Assembly (NCBI GenBank): GCA_934293375.1
Contig: CAKQYS010000002.1
Coordinates: 62,001 to 126,000 of the forward strand
Length of the DNA stretch: 64,000 bases
Source: an uncultured Lachnospiraceae bacterium
Lineage (GTDB): Bacteria; Bacillota; Clostridia; Lachnospirales; Lachnospiraceae
Direction of reading: 5' to 3'
Notes under the pieces: model-generated
The model's input: the letters and a program-made list of their open reading frames with translations, nothing else
What the model was told of the DNA's origin: nothing
The model's database searches: none
Program-made: the position numbers and the translations under genes
Part shown: in pieces, positions 7,590 to 15,215 of the stretch
How the letters are laid out: each line of letters begins with the position of its first letter
Numbering within the stretch: the first letter of the stretch is position 1

Positions 7590-9857
7590 ATGAATACTAA
7601 GTTGGAGCAATGGATGAACTGGGTGTTATATGATCAGCTTGTTGCGGGCCAGATTAATGCACCGAAACACATTCTGGGTAATCATGATTATGGGAAGGGA
7701 CAGGTTATTACGGCGTTTAAGCCGTATGCGGTTAGTGTGAAGATTACATCTGTAACAGGCAGGAACGAGATGGAGTTGGAGCCGATCGGAGACAGAGGTG
7801 TGTTCAGCATATATATTCCGAAGAAGGTCTTTACCGGGAGTAAGTATCGTGTAATTACGACATATCAGGACGGATCGACAGTTGAGACTTCTGATCCATA
7901 TAGTTTTACATCACAGATTACGGATTTTGACAAGTATTGTTTTGCAGAGGGCAATCACTATGAAATCTACAATAAGCTTGGTGCGCATCCGATGAAGCTT
8001 GATGGCGTAGAGGGTACATATTTTGCAGTGTGGGCTCCACATGCGAAGCGTGTCAGTGTGGTTGGTGATTTCAATATGTGGGATGGCAGCCTGCACCAGA
8101 TGCAGATTCTTGAGGCATGTGGTATTTATGAGCTGTTTATTCCGGATGTGAAGCCGGGGGATATCTACAAGTTTGAGATCCTGACAAGATATGATGAGAT
8201 ATTGTATAAGGCTGATCCGTATGGAAATGCCTGCCAGTATCGTCCGGAGACAGCATCGGTAGTTGCAGATCTGAACACATACAAGTGGAAAGATGCACAG
8301 TGGATCAAGCAACGCAATACCTATTCGAGAGAGGATCGTGAGCGCCGCCCGATGACAATCTATGAAGCACATCTGGGCTCGTGGAAGAAGGCGGTAGAAG
8401 ACAGCGATGATGGATATTACAATTACCGGGAACTGGCACCGATGCTTGCAGATTACCTGAGTGATATGGGTTATACCCATATTGAGCTGATGGGAATTGC
8501 GGAGTATCCGTTTGACGGCTCGTGGGGTTATCAGGTGACCGGCTATTATGCACCGACAAGCAGATATGGATCGCCAGAGGATTTCATGTATTTTGTGGAT
8601 TATATGCATAAGAAGGGGATACAGGTAATCTTAGACTGGGTACCGGCACATTTCCCAAGAGATGCACATGGTTTGGGCAGATTTGATGGTATGCCGCTGT
8701 ATGAACATCCGGATCCAAGAAAGGGTGAACATCCGGATTGGGGTACCTATATCTTTGATTATGGATATAATCAGGTGGCGAACTTCCTGATTGCCAATGC
8801 ACTGTTTTGGGTTGAGAAGTATCATATTGATGGCCTCAGGGTGGATGCAGTGGCATCCATGCTGTATTTGGATTATGGCAAGCAGGATGGTCAGTGGTGT
8901 GCGAATCAGTATGGCGGCAATGAGAACTTAGAGGCAATTGCATTATTACAGAGATTAAATCATATTATGGAAGAACGCAATCCAGGTGCCTATGTGATTG
9001 CAGAGGAGTCTACAGCATGGCCGAATGTGACCAGTTTCAATGACAACGGGCTTGGATTTTCGTTTAAGTGGAATATGGGTTGGATGAATGATTTCCTTGA
9101 ATACATGAAGATGGATCCATATTTCAGATCCGGTAATCATAGCAAGCTGACATTCAGTCTGATGTATGCATATTCAGAAAAGTTTGTTTTGGTGATTTCG
9201 CATGATGAGGTGGTACATCTTAAGTGTTCAATGCTCAATAAGATGCCGGGAGAGATGCCGGAGAAGTTTGCCAATCTGAAGACTGCGTATGGATTTATGT
9301 ATGGACATCCGGGAAAGAAGTTGTTATTTATGGGTCAGGAGTTCGGACAGCTCAGAGAGTGGAGTGAGGCAAGAAGTCTTGACTGGTATCTGTTAGAGGA
9401 GCAGCCACACAAGCAGCTACAGGCATATGTAAAGGATCTGAATCAATTGTACAACAAGTACAGCGCATTCTATTACAATGATTATGATGTAATGGGATTT
9501 GAGTGGATCAGTTGTGATGACCCACAATCCAGCGTTGTATCCTTTATTCGTAGAGGAGACTCTGCAAAGGATCAGCTGTTGTTTGTATGTAACTTTACAC
9601 CGGTAGAGCATAAGGAGTTTAAGGTTGGAGTTCCGTGTTCCGGCAAATATACGGAGGTTTTGAATTCAGATGCGGTAAAGTATGGTGGTGAGGGCAGAGT
9701 CAATAAGAGTCTTGTGGCAAAAGAAGAGTTTATCAATAATCGCAAGTATGCGATCACAATAGATCTGCCACCGTTGTCTACCGTTGTATTCCGGTATGAT
9801 TATGTGGATGATACCAAGGTTCAGAATATTAAGTCAAGAAACCCAAAAAATAAATAA
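7590..9857 (+). CDS. glgB: 1,4-alpha-glucan branching enzyme
   Basis: 755 residues from ATG 7590 behind AGGGGG; an in-frame ATG at 7530 lies in the promoter and is not used. GlgB cuts alpha-1,4 chains and re-attaches them in alpha-1,6 linkage during glycogen synthesis. The N-terminal CBM48-like domain (YFAVWAPHAKRVSVVGDFN) is followed by the GH13 barrel. The barrel has DWVPAHF, the nucleophile region GLRVDAVASM, the acid/base region VIAEEST and the transition-state region VISHDEV. A C-terminal beta domain ends the protein. The gene stands alone: no glgC, glgD, glgA or glgP lies within the window, and it appears monocistronic with its own promoter. Confidence 0.96.
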   Translation: MNTKLEQWMNWVLYDQLVAGQINAPKHILGNHDYGKGQVITAFKPYAVSVKITSVTGRNEMELEPIGDRGVFSIYIPKKVFTGSKYRVITTYQDGSTVETSDPYSFTSQITDFDKYCFAEGNHYEIYNKLGAHPMKLDGVEGTYFAVWAPHAKRVSVVGDFNMWDGSLHQMQILEACGIYELFIPDVKPGDIYKFEILTRYDEILYKADPYGNACQYRPETASVVADLNTYKWKDAQWIKQRNTYSREDRERRPMTIYEAHLGSWKKAVEDSDDGYYNYRELAPMLADYLSDMGYTHIELMGIAEYPFDGSWGYQVTGYYAPTSRYGSPEDFMYFVDYMHKKGIQVILDWVPAHFPRDAHGLGRFDGMPLYEHPDPRKGEHPDWGTYIFDYGYNQVANFLIANALFWVEKYHIDGLRVDAVASMLYLDYGKQDGQWCANQYGGNENLEAIALLQRLNHIMEERNPGAYVIAEESTAWPNVTSFNDNGLGFSFKWNMGWMNDFLEYMKMDPYFRSGNHSKLTFSLMYAYSEKFVLVISHDEVVHLKCSMLNKMPGEMPEKFANLKTAYGFMYGHPGKKLLFMGQEFGQLREWSEARSLDWYLLEEQPHKQLQAYVKDLNQLYNKYSAFYYNDYDVMGFEWISCDDPQSSVVSFIRRGDSAKDQLLFVCNFTPVEHKEFKVGVPCSGKYTEVLNSDAVKYGGEGRVNKSLVAKEEFINNRKYAITIDLPPLSTVVFRYDYVDDTKVQNIKSRNPKNK

Positions 9858-9864
9858 AAAGGAC

Positions 9865-9893
9865 TTGCACATTTTTTATGATAAGTTTATAAT
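9865..9893 (+). promoter_or_regulatory. Strong sigma-A promoter of the cold-shock gene
   Basis: TTGCAC (9865-9870), 17-base spacer, perfect TATAAT (9888-9893). The predicted start near 9900 puts the terminator-like hairpin at 9909 inside the new transcript. Confidence 0.8.
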
Positions 9894-9908
9894 AGCAATG
9901 TGTTACAA

Positions 9909-9940
9909 GGGAGTAAGACGATTTGTCTTGCTCCCTTTTT
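9909..9940 (+). terminator. glgB terminator / possible csp leader attenuator
   Basis: GGGAGTAAGAC (9909-9919) pairs with GTCTTGCTCCC (9925-9935), one G-T pair, followed by five T (9936-9940). It ends glgB transcripts, but it also starts about 9 bases downstream of the predicted csp transcription start, so csp mRNA must read through it. Confidence 0.8.
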
Positions 9941-9986
9941 GTATTTTTCGGTCATATGCCGGTGTACCAGAATGGAGGAATGTAAT

Positions 9987-10190
9987 ATGAAGACAGGAGT
10001 TGTTAAGTGGTTTAATGCGAAGAAGGGTTATGGATTTATCTGTGATGAAGAAGGAAAAGATATATTCGTACATTTTAGTGCATTGGACATGCCGGGCTTT
10101 AAGGTGCTTGATGAGAACGACAAGGTCGAGTTTGAGGTCGTAGAGGGAGCGAAGGGACCGCAGGCGGCCAATGTGAAGAAGATTTCTTAA
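9987..10190 (+). CDS. Cold-shock protein (CspA family)
   Basis: 67 residues from ATG 9987, behind GGAGGAA. It is a single OB-fold cold-shock domain with the RNP1-type KGYGFI and RNP2-type DIFVHF motifs and the N-terminal GVVKWFNAKKG typical of CspA/CspB. These proteins bind single-stranded RNA and DNA and melt RNA hairpins; several act as antiterminators. The mRNA leader is about 87 bases long and begins with a terminator-like hairpin. Whether this copy is induced by cold or constitutive cannot be told from sequence. Confidence 0.96.
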   Translation: MKTGVVKWFNAKKGYGFICDEEGKDIFVHFSALDMPGFKVLDENDKVEFEVVEGAKGPQAANVKKIS

Positions 10191-10226
10191 TGGAACTGTG
10201 ATAAGTACATAATGTTTAGAATTATA

Positions 10227-10276
10227 ATGCAGGTTTTTCCAACATGTGATATACTTTTGGGAAGCCTGCATTTTTG
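10227..10276 (+). terminator. Terminator of the csp gene
   Basis: ATGCAGG (10227-10233) pairs with CCTGCAT (10265-10271), with additional TTTCC/GGGAA pairing inside, then a T run to 10275. Confidence 0.7.
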
Positions 10277-10327
10277 TATAAGAAAGATATTTTGCAGGAC
10301 TGAACCGAAACTATGGAGCGTCAAATC

Positions 10328-11248
10328 ATGTATTATCGTTCACTGAATTCGTATGTAAAGGATACATTTGGGGAAAAATTATATAAGCTGTCATTGAGTG
10401 GTGCAGTGACATGCCCAAACAGGGATGGAACCCTTGGTACAGGAGGATGCATTTTCTGCAGTGCGGGTGGTTCGGGGGAATTTGCGGGTGATGGATCGGA
10501 TTCTGTCAGGGAACAGATCTCAAAAGCGAAGAAACGCGTGGCTTCCAAGTTCCATGGAACCGGATATATAGCGTATTATCAGGCCTTCACAAATACCTAT
10601 GGTGATGTGCGAAAACTGGAACAGATGTATATGGAAACGATACAGATGCCGGATGTTCGGGTGCTTTCGATTGCAACAAGACCGGATTGCCTGGGAGATG
10701 ATGTAATGACGATGCTTGCAGGACTGGTTCGAGTGAAACCTGTATGGGTAGAACTTGGATTGCAGACCATACATGAAGATACAGCAGCTTATATCAGACG
10801 GGGGTATCCACTTTCGGTGTTTGAACAGGCGGTGCAAAAATTGCGTGCGATTGGAATTGATGTGATTGTACATTTGATTTTGGGTTTGCCGGGAGAAGAT
10901 GAGGAGCGTATGCTTCAGAGTGTGGATTATATTTCCGGATTGGATGTGCAAGGCGTGAAGCTGCAGCTTTTGCATGTGCTTTCGGGAACGGATCTGGCGA
11001 CTGTATATCAGGCAGGCGCTTTTGATGTGATGTCATTGGAACGGTATACAAAACTGTTGGGACATGCAGTGGAACACTTGCGCTCGGATATTGTGATTCA
11101 TCGCCTGACCGGGGATGGCGACAAGAGACTGCTGATCGCACCACAGTGGAGTGCAGATAAGAAGCATGTGCTGAATACTATCAATCAATACTTTCAGCAG
11201 CATGATATCGTACAGGGCAGATACTGGAACCCGGACATGAGGCATTGA
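10328..11248 (+). CDS. TIGR01212-family radical SAM protein (YhcC-like)
   Basis: 306 residues from ATG 10328; GGAG lies 9 bases upstream, better than for the ATG at 10313. The iron-sulphur cluster motif is in CPNRDGTLGTGGCIFC, the signature of the YhcC/YtqA branch. It is followed by ELGLQTIHEDTAAYIRRGY, HLILGLPGED and a C-terminal segment ending WSADKKHVLNTINQYF, typical for the family. YhcC proteins are uncharacterised radical SAM enzymes related to Elp3-type folds. Neighbours on either side are unrelated and no shared pathway is evident. Confidence 0.9.
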   Translation: MYYRSLNSYVKDTFGEKLYKLSLSGAVTCPNRDGTLGTGGCIFCSAGGSGEFAGDGSDSVREQISKAKKRVASKFHGTGYIAYYQAFTNTYGDVRKLEQMYMETIQMPDVRVLSIATRPDCLGDDVMTMLAGLVRVKPVWVELGLQTIHEDTAAYIRRGYPLSVFEQAVQKLRAIGIDVIVHLILGLPGEDEERMLQSVDYISGLDVQGVKLQLLHVLSGTDLATVYQAGAFDVMSLERYTKLLGHAVEHLRSDIVIHRLTGDGDKRLLIAPQWSADKKHVLNTINQYFQQHDIVQGRYWNPDMRH

Positions 11249-11318
11249 TGCAGATAAATGAAAATATCTAGATTGAATATAACAAGGTGGATTGGATGGA
11301 TAGAAAGGAATTGTGATT

Positions 11319-12221
11319 ATGAATATGAAAAGATGGATGAAACGGATATTCGGTATGGGACTGCTGGTGGTGGTGCTGGCTGGTATGACCGGTTGCGGAA
11401 AGGAAGAGAGTGATAAGGCAGGATTTACGGTGTATACCAGTGTGTATCCGGTGTATGATCTGACGGTCAAGCTGGCGGGAGATGTGGCAGAGGTAGAGAA
11501 TCTGGTGCCTGCAGGTGTGGAACCGCACGATTTTGAAATGGGAACACAGGATATGGTGAAATTGACCGAGGCAGATCTGCTGGTATATTGTGGTGCCGGT
11601 ATGGAAAACTGGGTGGAACAGTCTTTGAAGACATTGGGAAAGGAAGCACCAAAGAGCGTGATGGCGAGTGAAGGTGTGACATTGTTATCAGAGGAAGATA
11701 CTGAGGACCCACATATCTGGCTGGATCCTAAGAATGCTGTGATCATGCTGGAAAATATCAAAAAGGCTCTTTGTGAGGCGGATCCGCAGCATGAGGAGAT
11801 CTATGTATCGAATTATGAGAAGTATAAGGAGAAACTGTTGCAGTTGGATGATGCATATAAAACAGCAATGGCACAGGTGTCAAGACATGATATTGTGGTA
11901 TCACATGCTTCATTTGGATATCTGTGTGCGGCATATGGTTTGAATCAGACAGCGATTGAAGGACTAATGGCAGACTCAGAGCCGGATCCGGCTACCATGA
12001 CAAAAATTATTTCCTTTATGAAAGAACAGAATATTCAGTTTATTTTTGATGAGGAACTTGTGAATAATAAGGTGGTAGATACGATCGCAAAAGAGACGGG
12101 TGCCACAGTTGAGATTCTTGATCCGGTAGAGGGATTGTCACAGGAACGAATCGATGCGGGGGAGGAGTATTTTTCAATTATGGAGAAGAATCTGGAACTT
12201 TTAAAACAAGCACTCAAATAA
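11319..12221 (+). CDS. Zinc/manganese ABC transporter binding lipoprotein (ZnuA-like)
   Basis: 300 residues from ATG 11319, behind AGAAAGGAA. A signal peptide ends in a lipobox (LAGMTGC), so the protein should be anchored to the outer face of the membrane. The cluster A-I metal-binding residues are visible: His in GVEPHDFEMG, His in DPHIWLDPKN, His in VVSHASFGYL and the acidic residue in FIFDEELVN. No His-rich loop is present, unlike many zinc-specific ZnuA proteins. No ABC permease or ATPase gene is next to it, so it must work with components encoded elsewhere. Confidence 0.9.
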   Translation: MNMKRWMKRIFGMGLLVVVLAGMTGCGKEESDKAGFTVYTSVYPVYDLTVKLAGDVAEVENLVPAGVEPHDFEMGTQDMVKLTEADLLVYCGAGMENWVEQSLKTLGKEAPKSVMASEGVTLLSEEDTEDPHIWLDPKNAVIMLENIKKALCEADPQHEEIYVSNYEKYKEKLLQLDDAYKTAMAQVSRHDIVVSHASFGYLCAAYGLNQTAIEGLMADSEPDPATMTKIISFMKEQNIQFIFDEELVNNKVVDTIAKETGATVEILDPVEGLSQERIDAGEEYFSIMEKNLELLKQALK

Positions 12222-12292
12222 TGCCATAAATAAGAACTGCCTGTGCGTATGAATAACAGGTGGGTACGATTAGAAAGTCTTTGGGGTGTGTT

Positions 12293-12874
12293 ATGACGAA
12301 TGAGACATTTGCTGCCTGTATGAAAAAGATGCAGGCGGACGATATGGAAGGGTTAAAATCAATATATGAAGCGTATCTGCCGATGATCTATCATGCCATG
12401 TATGATGTGACAGGTGTAAAGGAATCTGCAGAAGATCTGACTGCCGATTATTTCATAAAACTGTGGAATATTCGGCATACATATAAGCAGGGAACTCATA
12501 AAAAATGGATGTTGACGATTGCGAGAAATATGGCGATCGATTACATCCGAAAAAGTGGTAGAGAACAGCTGGCATCTGATATGCAGGCATATGGACAGAC
12601 AGGTGAGCTTTCGGGACAGTTTGATGTGTTGACGGCAAAAGTGCAGGAACATGCAGGCAAAAAAGATGTGTATGCAGATATTGTAGATCGTGTGGCGATA
12701 GCTGATGCCATGCAGAAACTGACACGGGAAGAGATTGAACTGATACATTTAAAGCTGATGGCGGATCTGACATTCCGTGAACTTGCGTCTTTGCTGCAGC
12801 TGCCGCAGGGAACAGTTGCTTGGAAGTATCAGCAGGCTATCAAAAAGTTAAGGGAGGCACTGAAGGATGCGTGA
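12293..12874 (+). CDS. ECF-type RNA polymerase sigma factor
   Basis: 193 residues. The start at ATG 12293 gives the usual ECF length; GGGGTG lies upstream. Region 2 covers about residues 24-90 (ESAEDLTADYFIKLWN, WMLTIARNMAIDYIRK). Region 4 covers about 135-185 (LTREEIELIHLKLMADLTF, then a helix-turn-helix ending GTVAWKYQQAIKKLR). The next gene overlaps its last 8 bases and encodes a membrane protein, the usual sigma/anti-sigma arrangement. Confidence 0.9.
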   Translation: MTNETFAACMKKMQADDMEGLKSIYEAYLPMIYHAMYDVTGVKESAEDLTADYFIKLWNIRHTYKQGTHKKWMLTIARNMAIDYIRKSGREQLASDMQAYGQTGELSGQFDVLTAKVQEHAGKKDVYADIVDRVAIADAMQKLTREEIELIHLKLMADLTFRELASLLQLPQGTVAWKYQQAIKKLREALKDA

Positions 12875-13535
12875 TTGGACGGAAGACCAAATAAAGGCAA
12901 GTTATCAAAGTGAATATCAGGATGTGCCAGATGTATGGGACAGGGTAGTGGATGGTGTGAAGTCATCTGAAGACTGGGAGCCTGCCGATCAGCAGATATT
13001 GCAGTTCGCAAAGCTGGGGCACAAACGGATGATTCGTCTGTGTGCAACGATTGCTGCCTGCTTGGTGATCATAGTGGGTTATGTAATAGAACAGGGGAGC
13101 TTTTCATTTCCTGTAGACGACGAAAAAACAAATGTGATTACCGGTGGTACGGAGGCCCCTGCTACAGCAATATCCGGCGATACTGCGTCTGCACGACCTG
13201 AAAGTGAAGTGGATTCACAGGTATCAGCAGATGTAACGCAGAATGCAGCGGAGCAGGACAATGCTGTCAGAAAGCAGAATGTCTGGGTACAGATCAATGG
13301 TATCTGTTATCAGTTGCTGTGGGAGGAGCCGGTGGAGGAGGATACACTTGCCTCTATGCAGCAGATTGGAACGGTAGAACATACTGTGACAGAGCTGGAG
13401 CAGATTCAAGATGGCGACATTTATGGGATGGATATTACCGGAAAAGTATATAGAGCTATAGATGACACTGTGTTGGTGATAGATGATGCAGACGGAACAG
13501 GGTATCGTTTTGTAGAGAAAAATACATGCAAATAG
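12867..13535 (+). CDS. Membrane-anchored probable anti-sigma factor
   Basis: 222 residues from ATG 12867, overlapping the sigma gene by 8 bases, with GGGAGG upstream. A cytoplasmic N-terminal segment of about 53 residues is followed by one membrane helix (about 55-74, LCATIAACLVIIVGYVI). A low-complexity linker and an outer domain of about 110 residues complete it. I recognise no named domain and no zinc-binding HxxxCxxC motif. The role as an anti-sigma factor is inferred from topology and coupling to the ECF gene. Confidence 0.65.
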   Translation: MRDWTEDQIKASYQSEYQDVPDVWDRVVDGVKSSEDWEPADQQILQFAKLGHKRMIRLCATIAACLVIIVGYVIEQGSFSFPVDDEKTNVITGGTEAPATAISGDTASARPESEVDSQVSADVTQNAAEQDNAVRKQNVWVQINGICYQLLWEEPVEEDTLASMQQIGTVEHTVTELEQIQDGDIYGMDITGKVYRAIDDTVLVIDDADGTGYRFVEKNTCK

Positions 13536-13553
13536 TCAGCGGCAATATAGTTA

Positions 13554-13573
13554 CCATTTGCATAAACAAATGG
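13554..13573. repeat. Short perfect inverted repeat
   Basis: CCATTTG (13554-13560)/CAAATGG (13567-13573), six-base loop, 18 bases after the anti-sigma gene. There is no T run, so it is not an obvious terminator. The rest of 13536-13640 shows nothing else I can support. Confidence 0.5.
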
Positions 13574-13640
13574 CCCAACTTCTCCGCCTTCTCCGAAGTG
13601 CTCTGGCCGTAAGGACATAATGTGAAAGGATTCGTGGTAA

Positions 13641-13673
13641 GAAGAAGCACCTGTATGAGCGCTTCTTTTTTTC
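13641..13673 (+). terminator. Terminator after the sigma/anti-sigma pair
   Basis: AGAAGC pairs with GCTTCT around a 12-base loop, followed by seven T and C-T-T-T. Confidence 0.65.
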
Positions 13674-13729
13674 TTTCACCTATGCTTATGGGAAGTTTTC
13701 GTTTATATGGGTAGCTCACTGAAAATCTA

Positions 13730-13758
13730 TTGACAAGACATGAAATGATTATTATAAT
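13730..13758 (+). promoter_or_regulatory. Consensus promoter of the abiEi gene
   Basis: TTGACA (13730-13735), 17-base spacer, TATAAT (13753-13758): both hexamers perfect. Confidence 0.85.
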
Positions 13759-13768
13759 TTAAATAAAA

Positions 13769-13793
13769 TTCGGCAAATAAATAAAATGCCGAA
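13769..13793. promoter_or_regulatory. Probable operator for the AbiEi-like antitoxin
   Basis: Perfect inverted repeat TTCGGCA (13769-13775)/TGCCGAA (13787-13793), just after the -10 box. AbiEi antitoxins are known to repress their own promoters by binding inverted repeats. The placement fits, but binding is inferred. Confidence 0.55.
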
Positions 13794-13847
13794 AAACATT
13801 AGAATTCTTTTCATGAATTTGGATATACTGGGATTGAGGTGAGTGAT

Positions 13848-14435
13848 ATGATAAATACAGCACAGATTCCAAATGACCAAATGATTTTTTCAGTTCAAGA
13901 GCTGAAAGATAAAGGTTTTTCATATTATAAAATTAATCAGATGGTTGATAATGGAATCCTAATAAAACTAAATAAAAAATATTATGAAAATGTAAATTTT
14001 GATGGTGAGGAATCGGATTTCTACTATGCCTATGCATTTGTACCAGGCGGAGTGGTTTGTCTGTTAAGTGCAGCTGTGTATTATAATCTGTCTACTTATC
14101 GTCTAGATGCCATTGATGTAGCAATTCCGAGAAAAGCAAAGGTATCAACACTGCCAGATTGGCCGGAACTGAATGTATGCTATTTTACAGATAAAAGATT
14201 TGATGTTGGTATTGTGACCGTAGAGGATGGAAATAACCGATTCCGTATATATGATATTGAGAAAACTGTTGTTGATATCGTTTTTTACAGGGAAAAAATC
14301 GGAATTGAGGAAACCAAGGAAGTTCTTACAACCTATTTGAATCGGAGTGACCGTAATCTGAATAGGTTAATCAGATATGCAGAGCTACTCAAATGTGGAG
14401 ATGTAATGAAAAAGTATCTGGAGGTGCTGGTATGA
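13848..14435 (+). CDS. abiEi: AbiEi-family antitoxin
   Basis: 195 residues from ATG 13848, seven bases after GAGGTG. The N-terminal winged helix (FSVQELKDKGFSYYKINQM, NGILIKLNKKYYE) and the following domain (VPGGVVCLLSAAVYYNLSTY, DIEKTVVDIVFYREKIG) match the AbiEi antitoxin family of type IV toxin-antitoxin/abortive infection systems. Its stop overlaps the ATG of the partner toxin gene in the usual ATGA arrangement, but that toxin is truncated. The gene is AT-richer than its neighbours and lies in a scar region with an integrase remnant, which points to acquisition by transfer. Confidence 0.85.
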   Translation: MINTAQIPNDQMIFSVQELKDKGFSYYKINQMVDNGILIKLNKKYYENVNFDGEESDFYYAYAFVPGGVVCLLSAAVYYNLSTYRLDAIDVAIPRKAKVSTLPDWPELNVCYFTDKRFDVGIVTVEDGNNRFRIYDIEKTVVDIVFYREKIGIEETKEVLTTYLNRSDRNLNRLIRYAELLKCGDVMKKYLEVLV

Positions 14436-14701
14436 CAAATGCTATATCGGTAAAGGAGAGATTGAAGAAACAGGCGATAGAAGATGGAAAGACTATGCAG
14501 GATAAGCTAGTCACATATGGTTTGGAGAGGACAATATATAGATTATCTGTTTCAAAATATAAGGAAGCAATGCCTAATCCAGTTGGATTATTGAGTGCTG
14601 CTGCATCCTTTGATGTAAAATGTTTAGCAGTGTCTGCAATTTATATGGCAGTTGATTCCTACGCTAATTACAAATCCTACAATAGGGGACTTTATGGATG
14701 A
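14432..14701 (+). pseudogene. Truncated AbiEii toxin fused to unrelated sequence
   Basis: ATG 14432 overlaps the antitoxin stop. The first 46 codons (VKERLKKQAIEDGKTMQDKL, TYGLERTIYRLSVSKYKEA) match the start of AbiEii nucleotidyltransferase toxins. Instead of the expected LKGG nucleotidyltransferase motif, the frame continues from 14570 into an unrelated hydrophobic segment (MPNPVGLLSAAASFDV) and stops at 14701. The catalytic domain is missing, so the toxin should be inactive. The second part looks like the start of another small protein joined by deletion. Confidence 0.75.
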
Positions 14702-14732
14702 CGAGTCTTACATGATCAAGAATGGTTAGAAG

Positions 14733-14865
14733 ATGGATGCCGGTGGAAGAAGAGATAAGGAAGATATTATTCATGAGTTGCAAAAGCATTTCAAGGTGAA
14801 GTTTGATTTTTTGTATAGCGCACTTTGGATGAAATCTGATTCCCCTGCGATAACTTTTTTTAGTG
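14733..14865 (+). pseudogene. Decayed coding remnant
   Basis: A short frame encodes KEDIIHELQKHFKVKFDFLY, which reads like real protein, but upstream frames are broken by stops at 14701 and near 14730. It is probably the tail of the small gene whose start was fused to the toxin remnant. I do not recognise the family. The rest of 14702-14960 holds nothing else I can support. Confidence 0.4.
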
Positions 14866-14961
14866 TTCAACAGTCAAACTTCCGAGAAAAGAATTTGAAA
14901 AATTCATTTCGAAAAGTGTGAAAATATAAATGAATGACACAAGATGAGATGAAAATGAATA

Positions 14962-14990
14962 TTCACAAAAATAAGATGCTATGGTATAAT
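14962..14990 (+). promoter_or_regulatory. Promoter upstream of the integrase remnant and ychF
   Basis: TTCACA (14962-14967), 17-base spacer, TATAAT (14985-14990). It may drive ychF through the remnant, although a hairpin at 15174-15198 lies between. Confidence 0.6.
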
Positions 14991-15021
14991 ACGAGGTACT
15001 GTATTAGGGCTTCTTATGTGA

Positions 15022-15165
15022 GAAGCAGAAAATGGGAAAAGATTTAAAAGGCAAAGAACTATAGAATATCGTTACATTGCAAAGGAGTGGCGTATCGGAG
15101 AGCCAAAGAGTAAATCAGGTTACCGTACGATACCTTTAACAGAAGAAGCAGTTATTATACTAAAA
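15022..15165 (+). pseudogene. Tyrosine integrase remnant
   Basis: An open frame without a start encodes RTIEYRYIAKEWRIGEPKSK, followed by SGYRTIPLTEEAVIILK. This is the segment of Tn916/phage-type tyrosine integrases just before the catalytic Arg-His region (GEPKTKSGYRTIPMT in relatives). Everything before and after is missing. It shows that a mobile element once lay here and was largely deleted. Confidence 0.75.
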
Positions 15166-15173
15166 ATAAAAAG

Positions 15174-15198
15174 AAAGCCCGTAAAATCAAGGGCTTTT
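15174..15198. terminator. Terminator-like hairpin before ychF
   Basis: AAAGCCC (15174-15180)/GGGCTTT (15191-15197), 10-base loop, four T then AAGGAGG. It sits directly in front of the ychF ribosome binding site and may act as an attenuator, or as a terminator left from the deleted element. Confidence 0.6.
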
Positions 15199-15215
15199 AA
15201 GGAGGAATATAGAAA

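Noticed and set aside
11033..11761. Long minus-strand frame opposite the ZnuA-like gene
   Set aside because: No ribosome binding site, low-complexity Ser/Pro-rich translation, and strong protein evidence for the + strand genes there.
13421..13719. Overlapping minus-strand frames of 65 and 87 codons after the anti-sigma gene
   Set aside because: No ribosome binding site, overlap with the end of the real gene and with its terminator, and no recognisable family; the frames look like chance.
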